From positions 58,568,753 through 58,632,752 of the forward strand of contig CM043959.1 in the NCBI GenBank assembly GCA_014529385.2: DNA of 64,000 nt, given 5' to 3'. Position numbers and translations under genes: made by a program. Shown here piece after piece: positions 11,936 through 23,901 of the stretch (position 1 is the first letter of the stretch; each line of letters starts with the position of its first letter). The notes beneath the pieces were generated by a model. It had not been told where the DNA came from, ran no database searches, and worked only from the letters and a program-made list of their open reading frames with translations. The DNA comes from Adiantum capillus-veneris. Its lineage: Eukaryota > Streptophyta > Polypodiopsida > Polypodiales > Pteridaceae.

Positions 11936-13190
11936 TGTAACAATTAATGGTCTATAAAACTTGTAAATAGCGGAAAATAACTTAACATAGTGAGAATTTT
12001 ATTAAGAGCAAATTCCTAATGAGCATACAAGAGTGCTTGGTTGGAGATAACAACATTAGCATAACACCTTATTAGTTTGGCATAATAATACTTGAAAGAG
12101 GGAGAGAAATAGAACAATTGACAACTATTGAGGACCAGATTTACATGGACCGGTCCCCCCTCCATTAGGCATTTGTATTATAACTTCTCCCATTAAGAGA
12201 GACTTTGTACAATACAATTCTTTGTGTTCCTTGGTAAAAACTCATCAGTGATATAAAAATGGAAGCTTCATGCACCAAACTTACACGTGATAACACATAA
12301 CATCAATTACTCATTGGTCTCACACCCAAGACCTCACACACCTTCGAAGATGGTGAGAGCTAGCGGGGTATGAGAGTAGATCTAGAGGAAGAAGGAGTAT
12401 TCTTACGAGAAAGAAGTATTTCCTCACTTAATTACTCTTGTAGCTTAGCTTAGCTTAGCAATTAGATAATAGAGGAGAGAAGCATGGCATTGAAGCTTGG
12501 CTCTTGGTTGGATTTGCATTCCATATCCAAGAGTTGTTGGTGTAGGCCTCCATTCTCAAACTTGGAGAGGAAGATGAGCTTTCCATCAAAGCTTGGAGAA
12601 GGAGATGTTTTTCTTGCTCTACACATGAGTTGTGTGAGTGTGTGTGGAATAACGCCCTTCAAAACAACCCCCTCTCTCCTCTTGGTTGACCCCCCTTGCC
12701 AATTACTCATGCTGCATTCCTATTGGCCCTTGAAAAGCCTAGCCAATAGTATTAGAGTATGAGTTTTACTCTTGCTTGCTAATTCCTATTGGTCCGTAAA
12801 TAATTTGGCCAATAGCCTTTGAGATGCCCAGTCAAGAGCCTTGTGACAAGTGTCTATCCTTTTTCCCATTTTGTAAATGCCAAATAATTAATTTAATTAT
12901 CTGCTTTGCTATTGGACCTTTTAGTCCTTTGGCCAATAGAAATTAAGCAATTTTAGGAACTGCTTAATTATCATTGGACCTTTTGATTGTCCAATAGTCT
13001 TTTAGGGAGACTATTTCTTATTGGTTATTTTTTTGAGCATTTATAAAAATAAAAATTTAGTTTACACTAGCTAACTTCTCACTGGTCCACCTCTGTGACC
13101 ATCCAATAGGATTCATGCAAGAATTGGGGGTTTCTTTGCATGCCTGACATGTGTCCTCTTTACTTTGTGGAAAGGGTAAGCTTAGGTGTA

Positions 13191-13239
<49 letters not shown>

Positions 13240-13709
13240 TAGTCACTTCTCTAGCTTTGTCATCTTCCCAACTCGCCCTTTAATTTTTCATCTAGCTATT
13301 TGGACTTTTGTATATACACAAAGCATCCAATTCCATTAACATTTGACCATTGGACTTACACTTTGAAATTTTGGAACTTAACCTTTTGGAAGTCTTAATG
13401 GGCTGAACCCTAAGGTCTTTGGATCCCATTCATTGCACACTGCACATTGCACATTGCTCTTCTGCAGATGGTACCCCTTTGGATCCCTACTGTGGGCCCC
13501 CTTCTATGACTAGTCTGCTAGCCTTACTAATAATCTAGCTTTTTCTCCCCTGGTACTTTCCCATATTAAATGATCAGTTTAACATGAGAAAATCATTTAG
13601 TAGAATTAGATATTAGTTATTATTGACAACTATGATTTCAAGAGAGAGGTAATTGTCCTTTGCTTAGCGGGTATAGGATCCCTATTTTACCCTACGACAC
13701 CGTTCCACA
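11936..13709 (-). repeat. Ty3/gypsy-type LTR, copy 1
   Basis: On the minus strand the LTR starts at 13,709 with TGTGGAACGGTG and then GTAGGGTAAAATAGGGATCC. The same start (TGTGGAATAATG) occurs at 48,103 in the third copy. Blocks around 12,120-12,220 (GAGGACC, CCCCTCC, GGCATTTGTATTATA, TACAATACAAT) and 12,484-12,560 (CTTGGTTGGATTTGCATTCC) recur at 22,490-22,590 and 22,867-22,900, and the first set again near 45,370-45,460. The left boundary is set by alignment and is uncertain. A short piece of matching internal sequence follows to about 13,850, so this is probably a 3' LTR of a truncated element. Confidence 0.72.
13193..13238. repeat. (GT)n microsatellite inside LTR copy 1
   Basis: A pure GT run of about 46 bp located within the gypsy LTR. 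Confidence 0.98.
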
Positions 13710-13869
13710 ATGAATGACTAATCCATTTGGTGCCTTAGAGCCGAAGCTGCCGCAAGCATGTCTGCGCATTAGTCCTATCAATCTTCCATAGTAGAGTGAC
13801 AAGCTCTACTTGGTGTTTGGGAGACGTTGTCTCCGCAAACGTGATCCTAAGCATGCATACTATCAAGCA

Positions 13870-14058
13870 CTAAACCATATCACTATCAAAAATAGATTTG
13901 CCGTGCCTCGGGTAGAAGATCTATTTGATAAGCTACAAGGCTCTACCTACTTCAGTAGGATTGACCTTAAAAGTGGCTATCATCAAATAAGGATAGTGGA
14001 TGAAGATATCCTAAAGACCACGTTTTGTACAACGTTCAAGTATGGAGAAAGCTTTTGA
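13870..14058 (+). pseudogene. Ty3/gypsy reverse transcriptase fragment
   Basis: The plus frame contains LNHITIKNRFAVPRVEDLFD, then LQGSTYFSRIDLKSGYHQIR and KTTFCTTFKYGE, the fingers-palm part of gypsy RT up to just before the catalytic FxDD box. It is homologous to the RT of the 48-52 kb element, which reads LNHITIKNRF and KSGYHQIRI, but lies in the opposite orientation to the adjacent LTR. Only about 60 residues are present; both ends stop abruptly, so this is an inserted or rearranged piece. Confidence 0.82.
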
Positions 14059-14732
14059 AGGAAGCTTTTGAGGGAGCTTTTTCATGTTCTTTTACTTGGA
14101 TAATATATTCCAGCAAAAAGCTTCTTCCTTTGTCGCTGGAGAGAGCTTTCTTTTTCATTTATCAATCCCTCTGAATTTTCAAACTATGGTTGTCTTTGAT
14201 AAAACTTATGCTACAACCATATTTGAAGGACAATATGGTACAATCCACACTTTCAGGAGAAGTGAGTCACTACACAGATCCCAATTTTAGCTTAGTACAC
14301 ATAATCTATTAGCAAAGAAATATGTTATGCACGAAGCAGACGAACTGCAAAACGACTTCAACCCAACACATAGCATATTTAAACAAAGCAATATGGTAAG
14401 GTCCAAGTAGACAAACTACAAGACATTTAGTGCCAACCAACAAAGAGACATGTTATGCACAAAGTCGACGATTTTCCAAAAAATTGAGATGACATCATCT
14501 TGATGGAATTCTCATTAAAAGAGTTTGAATACAAATCAGTCCGCAATTACATAAAAAGTCACAAGCGCTCAATGGAAATTATATTGCATGTCTACAACTG
14601 AACACACGCAGTAGATCTTCATTTGTAAGCTTTCTCTGATGGGGACGAACATATTGTGGTTCAGGTCCAAGCCAAAATAGCGTAGGAAAATGTAGTATAT
14701 GTGCTTACAGGCCATATATGGTTTACTTTGTG
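14059..14732. other. Unassigned DNA
   Basis: A small direct repeat (TATGTTATGCAC and ATGTTATGCACAAAG) occurs at about 14,321 and 14,451. There is no supported gene. Confidence 0.4.
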
Positions 14733-15307
14733 CTACTCGGTCTGCAAAGTCTCCACATAATGTGTACTGGCAACATGCACTTTGTATCTCTCTCCTTGAA
14801 CTTGAGAAGAAGACGTCTCCACCATGAATTTTTCATGCATGCCTGCCTTTACAACAATGTGTTGAATAACATGTGCTTCCATGGTTATGGTTGATTCTCT
14901 CAGAGGCCTAAATTGATACGCCTGGCCGATAGCGCACATTGCTAGTTTTCCTTGCTGCAATCTTATTTACTGTGAAGCCCCCTGTCTCCAAATCCAATAG
15001 CTCTAAGGCAATTATGTTTGTTCCCTTCTCCACAGGCCAAGTTTTAGGTACTCTTGCAGAACTTTAAGTGATTGTCTTGCAAATTTTCCGCGTGTGGTCC
15101 ACACTATCATTGCAAAATCACATGAATTGTGCCTTTGAAGTGCTTCCCTGACCAATGGAATTACCTCTTTCCCATGTACAAATCCCCCAAAAGGATGGTG
15201 CAACCGCACTTGCACCAGTGTTCTTTATGTTTTTCTTGCATTTACCAATTCTAGAACCCCACCACCTTTTACATTGAACTCTACTACCATTGGTATACGA
15301 CATAGTG
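14733..15307 (-). pseudogene. Decayed unknown coding sequence, downstream half
   Basis: The minus strand is open in long stretches: a frame with GKEVIPLVREALQRHN and FARQSLKVLQEYLKLGLW (about 15,215-15,012) and another with RESTITMEAHVIQHIVV and ERYKVHVAS ending at a stop at 14,733. Frames change between blocks, so indels or lost introns are likely. I do not recognise a family. The block joins 18,668-19,970 if the copia element and one copy of its CCCAC target duplication are removed, and both halves read on the same strand. Confidence 0.45.
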
Positions 15308-15312
15308 CCCAC

Positions 15313-15504
15313 TGTTGGGGTATAAAGCCCAATGTGGTCGCCCAGGTAAGTGGGCGGGCCGCCAGGTATGTACACATATTCTTTTGTAAAAACCTAATAA
15401 GAACTAACTATGCTCTACACATTACAATAGAGCGAGTTCACCATATCGTCGTGCTCTTCTTCTCGCACTCTCTCTCACGTCGCACTTCCGCTCGTACTCC
15501 TTCA
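15313..15504 (+). repeat. Copia 5' LTR
   Basis: 192 bp from TGTTGGGGTATAAAGCCC to CGTACTCCTTCA. TATAAAG near the start and a pyrimidine-rich CTCTTCTTCTCGCACTCTC block near the end look like promoter and leader elements. Confidence 0.95.
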
Positions 15505-15506
15505 AT

Positions 15507-15518
15507 TGGTATCAGAGC
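15507..15518 (+). promoter_or_regulatory. Primer binding site, initiator Met tRNA
   Basis: TGGTATCAGAGC lies two bases after the 5' LTR and is the usual complement of the plant initiator-methionine tRNA 3' end used by copia elements. Confidence 0.93.
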
Positions 15519-16581
15519 TCAGATCGAGGCTCGGGGCAGCACTACAGGAGGCTAGAGTCACCAGCTCAGATTGGAGTGAAATTCGACAGGCAAAGACACG
15601 GCCCCAAATCTCGGTGTTGTCAGAATTTCATTCTGAGGTCATCTCGACCACTGTTCGGCTTCGACAAAGGTCTACGCAGGCCATTTTCGACTACGTGGTC
15701 TCGACGGGTGCAGATCCGACCCTACAAATTTAAGGTTTTCGGCCTACGACTGCAGGTGCTGAGGATATCGAAACTCCCAGAGTGTTGATTTGTGGCTATC
15801 TACACATCGAAGGATGGCTCACAGTTCTTGGAGGCGTGTCACATACGACACGGGCGCATCTACACACAGAATGTAGGCGACATCCACTAGTTCATCAGGT
15901 AGCTTGTGTTTGCTGCTTGATATTCCAGATTTCATCCTGACATTGCAGGTACTTCCACATGGGATGTATTGTCAGAGATGATGTATGTTTGTTGAGGGTT
16001 TGCTGGCTGTGAGTCACGCAGCAAACAACCGCCGCAGCGGTTACATCATATAGTGGGAAATTTGTGGATGTATGACTTTGTGGGAAGTCTATGTACTGTC
16101 AGATTTACTGCAGCCTTTGTTGAGGGTCGAGTGAGGTTTTATTGAGCTGGGGGATTCTCGAATGTTGAGATCCTTTCGGTGATACAGGTCTTGGAGCGAT
16201 CCCTCGAGCACCCTTAGATAGGCAGCTAGGATGTATTGACTATGAGTTAGACAGTTGGGATTGCATCTTTGCTTTACTGCCGTTGAGGCATTGTCGCAGT
16301 CTATGATTATAGGACAGTGATAGGACAGTGAGAGACAGTACAGGTGCAGGACAGGTTTACCCGCAGCTTACAGTGTCAGAGAGACAGTGTTTTTTGAGCT
16401 GTTTTTGGTCTGTTTTTTGAGTACACCAGAGCCATTTTACAAAGGAGACTCAGCCGAAATTTATGCAGAATCTGAAGCTTTCTTGGTTCATTTGACAGGT
16501 TGATATTGGTTCAGAGGTCAGTTTACAGGGGAAACTCTGCCGAATTTTTCCCAGGAAAGTAAACTACTGTGAAGCGTAGCT

Positions 16582-17595
16582 ATGGCTGGATCACAGGACA
16601 CTGCTCTTTACAATATCAAGAAGCTGGATGGAACCAATTTTCCATTGTGGAAGAAGCAGATTTGGCACGTGTTGGTACAAAAGAAGCAGATAAAACCTAT
16701 AAAGCTCAAGGGGATAAAACCAGAAGATATGGACGAAGATGAATGGAGCGAAATGGATGAATTGGCACTTTCTACCATTATGCTGACTTTGGCAGAAAGC
16801 GTTTACTTCAATGTAGCAGACGAGATGTCCGCTTATCAAGCATGGTTAAAGCTGAGTGATCTTTATGAGAAACAGAGTGCAGCTTCACAGGTATACTGGC
16901 TTAAGAAGCTTGTTGACTTGAAGATGAAAGAAGGGACACCTATGTCCAATCATCTGAATGAATTCAACACAATCTATAGTCAGTTGTCAGCTCAAGGTGT
17001 CAAGTTTGATGAACCTGTTAGAGCTATGTTCCTGTTGATCACATTGCCGGAAAGTTGGGACACTTTTCGCACAGCTTTGAGTAATTCTGCACCTCCAGAT
17101 GGTTTGAACATAGCAGGTGTAGAAGGAAGTGTGCTTACTGAAGAAACCAATAGAAAGACAATGGACAAAGGCAAAGGAACAGCCTTAGTTGTCAGGGGAA
17201 GGATCATAGAAAAGTACAAAGGTGGAAAGAGGAATCAGTCTCGTAGCAAGTCCCGCAGTGCTAAAGGCAAGAGTGACATAGAATGCTACCATTGTGGCAA
17301 GAAGGGTCACATGAAAAGAGACTGCAGAGAATGGAAAGCAGAAAAAGGCAAAGAGAAAGCTGAAGACCATGGTGAGAAGAACAAGTCCTCAGTGAAGATT
17401 CAAGAAATAAATGTGACAAACACTGTTGCAGAAGATGACAGTCTAGTGTCAGGAGACATCTACTTCTCGAAGAATACAATGGACTCAGCTCTTCTTACAG
17501 CATCTGATGGAAATGCACTGAGTGACTGGATTATAGACTCAGGGGCATCACTTCATGTGTCTCTCCAAACAAGGAGTGGTTTACCTCTTATGTGA
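16582..17595 (+). CDS. Copia Gag with zinc knuckle and protease start
   Basis: The 337-codon frame begins with the usual copia Gag N-terminus (MAGSQDTALYNIKKLDGTNF followed by WKKQI). A UBN2-type capsid region follows to about residue 180. A CCHC zinc knuckle, CYHCGKKGHMKRDC, lies at residues 235-248 and would bind the element RNA. The aspartic protease signature DSGAS is at about residue 319, so Gag and protease share a frame as is normal for copia. Just after it, a CT-dinucleotide gain at about 17,560-17,565 shifts the frame and gives a premature stop; the expected protease sequence resumes in the next frame. The ATG is a natural start after a 1-kb leader. Gag itself appears intact. Confidence 0.92.
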   Translation: MAGSQDTALYNIKKLDGTNFPLWKKQIWHVLVQKKQIKPIKLKGIKPEDMDEDEWSEMDELALSTIMLTLAESVYFNVADEMSAYQAWLKLSDLYEKQSAASQVYWLKKLVDLKMKEGTPMSNHLNEFNTIYSQLSAQGVKFDEPVRAMFLLITLPESWDTFRTALSNSAPPDGLNIAGVEGSVLTEETNRKTMDKGKGTALVVRGRIIEKYKGGKRNQSRSKSRSAKGKSDIECYHCGKKGHMKRDCREWKAEKGKEKAEDHGEKNKSSVKIQEINVTNTVAEDDSLVSGDIYFSKNTMDSALLTASDGNALSDWIIDSGASLHVSLQTRSGLPLM

Positions 17596-18386
17596 CCACT
17601 AAAGATCATGTTCGGCTAGGCAATGGGAAGACATGTGAGATCTTAGGTGTTGGAGATGTTCAATTGACGTTTCAGAATGGCTCTTCTTTCACATTGAAGA
17701 ATGTGAGACATGTTCCCACAATTACAAAGAGCTTGATCATCACTGGTTTACTTGATGATGCTGGCTACGTCACCACTTTTGGACAGAACATGTGGAAGAT
17801 ATCCAAGGGTTCTATGACAGTAGCACATGGAGTAAAGTCTGGAGGACTTTACATGATTTATGTATCAAATGTCTCTAAAAATGTAATCAATGTAACCGAG
17901 CAGCCGGACGTTTCTTTGTGGCATTGCCGGTTAGGACATATGTCCAAGAAGGGAATGAAAATCTTCTCTCGTTCTGGTTATTTGCCTGGGCATGTCTTTA
18001 CATTGGCTGGTGGAGCAGTATCATGGCGTTCTAGATTACAAGATTGTGTTACTCAGTCTACTACAGAGGCTGAATATGTTGCAGCATCAGAGGCATGCAA
18101 AGAATCAATTTGGCTTAATCGACTAGTAACAGATTTGGGAATCAAAGAAGAGATGCCTGTGTTATATTGTGATAGTCAAAGTGCTATACAATTGGCTCGC
18201 AATCTAGTTTATCACTCAAAGACAAAGCATGTGGATGTGAAGTATCATTTCATCAGGGAAATGCTCAAGGACAAGCAACTTCAGCTTGTCAAAGTTCACA
18301 CCATAGAAAATCTTGCTGATCTACTTACAAAAGGACTTCCCTCAGAGAGCTTTGCGCATTTTCGCAAGCAGTTAGGTGTAGGGTAG
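17566..18386 (+). pseudogene. Copia pol remnant: protease, pre-integrase, RNase H tail fused
   Basis: After the frameshift the frame reads through protease (VRLGNGKT, LKNVRHVP) into the integrase zinc region (LWHCRLGHMSKKGM). At about 17,990 it jumps, still in frame, from SRSGYLPG to HVFTLAGGAVSWRSRLQDC, which belongs to the RNase H domain. From there it continues through STTEAEYVAASEA, YCDSQSAIQLA, KTKHVDVKYHFIRE and NLADLLTKGL to a natural stop. The integrase core and all of RT are deleted. The in-frame junction suggests either chance or retention of a fused ORF for use in trans. Confidence 0.92.
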
Positions 18387-18464
18387 TACATCACTTCTCT
18401 ACGTCTCTTGTATATTAGCTTGTATAGTAGCTTCTCTCACACTTAAAGTACCACATTGGACTTT

Positions 18465-18474
18465 AAGTGGGAGG
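18465..18474 (+). promoter_or_regulatory. Polypurine tract
   Basis: AAGTGGGAGG lies immediately upstream of the 3' LTR and is the expected plus-strand primer site. Confidence 0.88.
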
Positions 18475-18475
18475 T

Positions 18476-18667
18476 TGTTGGGGTATAAAGCCCAATGTGG
18501 TCGCCTAGGTAAGTGGGCGGGCCGCCAGGTATGTACACATATTCTTTTGTAAAAACCTAATCAGAACTCACTATGCTCTACACATTACAGTAGAGCGAGT
18601 TCACCATATCGTCGTGCTCTTCTTCTCGCACTCTCTCTCGCATGGCACTTCCGCTCGTACTCCTTCA
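18476..18667 (+). repeat. Copia 3' LTR
   Basis: 192 bp, same ends as the 5' LTR, differing by seven substitutions and no indels. Confidence 0.95.
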
Positions 18668-18672
18668 CCCAC

Positions 18673-19970
18673 ATTGTCTTATGAATATCTTTCTCTTCTA
18701 CTACCAGACCACTCTCGTTATCTTCGACCTCCTGAGCTGCCAGTGTAAATGTTGTTTGTCTTGCTCGACAATTGCGAGGAACGTTCTGTGTAATATATTT
18801 AGGTCGATGCGACACGTTCTCCTCCTCAATGTATTGTACTAGCTTTTTTGCGCCTTCTGGCTATTGTAATATTATCTGCATCCAATGCTAGTTTTTGATA
18901 TATGGGTGTACCTACCATACCATCTTCAATGTATTTAGCAATGGCTGCCGGACTTGGTGCTTTTCCTTGTTGTGCACGGCAACCAAGTTTTTTTGCTAAT
19001 GAACCTGCTCCATGATCTACCTTCGACAAAAACAAGAATCTTTACACTTTGCAACAATGAATTTGATAGATCGGAAATGCATGCATCGACAAGCTCAACA
19101 ATTCTTTGTTTCCTTCATCGGCTAGCCAGCTGGCATGCTTTGTTTTTGCAGGTTTGTAGTTAGAATGTATGACAAATCATCTACTTCCTGCAACCCGAAA
19201 AAAAACCTAGTTAATGCATTGAAGTAAATAATTTTACTTGCCACTAATTCATATTCTACATAGTTTTACCCCAACAAAGTGCTTTCTCCAATGAGGTAAA
19301 CGCGCATGTTACCAATTGAGCCAATAATCTATTCGGATAGGTTACTGTCGGTTACTTTACCAGTTGCCCAACAAGCTCAAATAGTCCTATACAAGCTTGT
19401 TGCCTCATCCTTGCTCCTTGCACATCGCCAAAGTTCATAGAGACGCTTGTGCTCATCTTGGAAATTTTTATGCACGTATTGCATGGTGTGAATTTGCAAA
19501 CTTTGCTGCCAATGAAACTAGCAAGAACGTTCTCTTCCCTCCATAATATTGTCAGCTCCTTGTAGTTTACTCCCTAATTAATCCCAAAACACCGCATTCA
19601 AGTTAACTACATAGAGAACCAAACTTACTCTCCTTAAAAACTTCCATCTAAGCAACCAACCTATGGTTCCCATCCCATTATAATATTTTTCTACAGAGGT
19701 CACCCCAACATGTGCCTTTGATTTCAACCTCAAACTCTTCGTTGACCATTCACGACAATGGATCCCATGTTTGAATGATTCCATCTTCAACATCCACGCT
19801 AGGATGGCCTGGTGCATCGATAGAGCATATGAAGGATCCCTTGGGCTCATAATATCCCTCCAACAAAAGGGTATCTACTAGTCGTTGAAGACGCTTGGAA
19901 TCCCAGCTTACTTGTCTTCCTTTTTCAAGTTTCACCAATCGGCAAAGAGGGACCCATGCCCTTTTAGAAA
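18673..19970 (-). pseudogene. Decayed unknown coding sequence, upstream half, with a DGNHR motif
   Basis: Read on the minus strand from 19,970, one frame runs FSKRAWVPLCRLVKLEKG, RLQRLVDTLLLEGYYEPKG, SVDVEDGIIQTWDPLS, then past a TGA to VNEEFEVEIKG and WDGNHRLVA at 19,657-19,677. Later blocks include DEHKRLYELWRCARSKDEA, APSPAAIAKYIEDGMVGTP and NCRARQTTFTLAAQEVED in changing frames. DGNHR resembles the core motif of ParB/sulfiredoxin-like domains; this is a motif-level suggestion only. Several stops and frame changes show it is not functional. It could be a host pseudogene or part of an undescribed element. A gypsy remnant abuts it at about 19,972. Confidence 0.42.
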
Positions 19971-20137
19971 ATTAAACAAGTCTAACTCTTCTTGATTCTT
20001 AGCATTTACATTTGATGAAACATTAGGACCTTTTAGGGACTCTTGACAAAAATCATGTACGCAGAAACTGAGCTCTTCATTGATTTATCAAAAGCAAGAG
20101 GATTTACATGTGGTATAGTACGACCACTCACTAGCAT

Positions 20138-21895
20138 CTATATACATGTTCTTTCCCATGTAGGTGAAGGGAATTTCATGTTGGCAGCCATGCGGTTGAA
20201 CCATGGTGCCCCTATGATAGAAGCATCATGTTGGAGAGGAGAGATGAAAAAGTATTCTTTGTCGACATAGATTTGGACATGGAGCCTCAACTTTCCAATC
20301 AAGGGAGTTATGGAGGCTTGCTGTCCCCTGAAAACAGTGTCGGCCGTTACCACATCTCCCATCTCAAAAGCTTGAATGCCCAACTTGGTGGCCAACTTGA
20401 TTGATATGAATTTGTGAGCAGAGCCAAGTTCAAACAAGATGAAGGCATCATGCTCCCTTACCTTTCCCCAAGCATAGGAGAGAGGTGCACCTTTGCAATG
20501 AGCATCCTCTTTTGGAGCTTCGATGGTGGAAGCTCTAGGAGTCTCATTGCGAGCATTTTTCTTGGGGCAAGAACGATAGCCATGTCCTTGATCTCCTCAC
20601 CTTAAACACTTATGGTCCTTGCAAAAAGCTTCAAGATCTTCAAGAGGAGAGAGTTTGTTTTTACCTTTGTTAACTCCTTTCTCCTTGGACCAATTGTTGT
20701 TGTTGTTGGAATTGCCTTGGGAAGAAATTTGGGCATTGGATTTCCCCTTTGCATCATTTTTGTCTTTGTTTTCCATGGGCTTAACATTTCATCTAGCCCC
20801 TTGTTGGAAATTGATGTGCGAAGCAACCATAGTGTGGTGGATTACTTTGGTGATAGACCTAGGCCGTTGAGAGTTGACATACTCGGCCATCTCTTCAGGT
20901 AATCCCACACAAATATGTTGCTTTTGCTCAACAAAGTCTATCTTTTGGAAGACAGTAGCCTTGAGATGTAAGTCCCAAAACTTGTCTACATATTAATGAA
21001 TAGACTCATGAGAGAGAAGCTTCAAACTGCGCCATTCGATGAGCACTTTGTCCTTTGCATCGCTAGCAAGGAATTTCTTCATGATGGAAACTCGTAGATT
21101 TTTCCATGTCTTTGGGGCTTCATTGTTTTTACAGAGGCTAGCCCACCATTGACGAGCCAACTTCTAGAAGTGCATAGCTACATGGTGTAGCTTGGAGGAC
21201 TCCATGAAGCCCTCGTCTCCAAAGGCTGCATCAAATTGCTGGATGAAGGCCAATACTTTGTCGGTGGCACCAAAGGTGCCATCATAGGTGAGAAAAGAGA
21301 TATTCCCCCCCCCCTCTTTGAACTTCTTGAGCTTTTGTGACCTTCGCCATGCAGGGCATGATTTGTGATGTCCTCCCCTCTTGTATTCTGTAGGAGAATA
21401 GCCATAGCTTTCATTGGAAGAGGAGGAAGGTGAAGAAGAAGGAGAAGAGGGTGACCTCTTTCTTGCCCTTTTCCTTTTTTGTTTCCTCTCTTCCCTTTCG
21501 GAGTGACAAGGAGAAGGACTGTGTGTTGATCTTTTCCTCTTGGGAGGATTTGGCGATTGTCTAGACCGCCATCTTTGGGGAGCCACATCTTCAAAGGAAC
21601 TTAAAGTTTCATGACCTTCTTGCTCTTTGGATTCCTCCTCTCGTATGGGAGAGAGTCTTCTTTTGGGGGTCTCTTCAAGAGGCCTCCTAAGCTGTGTCTC
21701 CTCTTGGAGAGGAAGGGAAATCCCATAACTACAAAGTTGTTGAGTAACTTCAGCTTGCAAGGCAGGGTTGCCCATATCTTGTTGCAACCTAGTAATAAGA
21801 TAATTGACAAAGACGGGGGCATTATCATTCACACCTTCATGTGCAAAATCAAAGTTATCAATGTTCATTCTACTCTCTTGGTTATTGTCAGCCAT
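20138..21895 (-). pseudogene. Ty3/gypsy Gag-protease, one frame with four stops
   Basis: A single 586-codon minus-strand frame runs from ATG at 21,895 to 20,138. It has a Gag N-terminus, an Arg/Ser-rich basic linker (about residues 90-180), a capsid-like block (KLARQWWASLCKNNEAPKTW, RVSIMKKFLASDAKDK), EEMAEYVNSQRPRS, a zinc knuckle and a protease. In-frame stops lie at 21,164, 20,993, 20,789 and 20,597. The last replaces the second cysteine of the zinc knuckle (KCLR, stop, GDQGHGYRSC). The protease active site reads ELGS where D(S/T)G is required, so the enzyme is dead. A shorter homologous stretch continues to about 19,972, where the element is truncated before RT. The same family is seen at 48-52 kb. 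Confidence 0.88.
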
Positions 21896-22295
21896 ATTGT
21901 TAACAAAATTTGTGTACTTAGTGTATGCTTTGGCAATTCAAAACCTTAGTTGCTACTCCTCTTAGTCTTTGAAAATCGGCACTTAAGTATCTACACCCAC
22001 GACTCGAAGTGGTTAATTATAGAGAGTAGTGGAGTGGGTCTAATATTGCAGCATTTCTGAGGGCTAGCTCCTTTCAGACTTCTTATGGCTCAATAATGGT
22101 AAAGCCGTAGGCAAGTATAAAAAGACCTCATTATTAAGTCCAAAGCTCCCGATGTGTGCACCATATCCCACATAGTGGGCTCAACAAAATCAATAATAGA
22201 TCCCAATCCCACTTACCCTAATATAATTAACAAAATCAACCATTTATAGGCTACTTAAGGACCTCTATTCTTAAGCAAGAAAAGAGAAACCAAAT

Positions 22296-22307
22296 GCTTT
22301 GATACCA
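22296..22307 (-). promoter_or_regulatory. Gypsy primer binding site
   Basis: On the minus strand TGGTATCAAAGC lies one base after the end of the LTR, one mismatch from the Met-tRNA complement TGGTATCAGAGC. It fixes the element orientation and the inner LTR edge at 22,309. Confidence 0.82.
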
Positions 22308-22308
22308 A

Positions 22309-23901
<1,593 letters not shown>

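Larger units (their letters stand above)
15308..18672 (+). mobile_element. Short non-autonomous Ty1/copia element, complete with LTRs and TSD
   Basis: Identical 192-bp LTR boundaries (TGTTGGGG at the start, CTCCTTCA at the end) enclose 3,355 bp, and the flanks carry a perfect 5-bp duplication CCCAC at 15,308-15,312 and 18,668-18,672. The two LTRs differ at 7 of 192 positions by my count, about 96 percent identity, which makes this a fairly young insertion compared with its neighbours. The order is LTR, Met-tRNA primer site, about 1 kb leader, gag, protease start, pre-integrase, RNase H tail, polypurine tract, LTR. Most of integrase and all of reverse transcriptase are missing, so mobility would need enzymes in trans. 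Confidence 0.95.

Noticed and set aside
14733-14960. Cystatin-like reading of the minus ORF (KVHVAS region)
   Set aside because: The QVVAG signature of cystatins is absent and resemblance is limited to a few residues.
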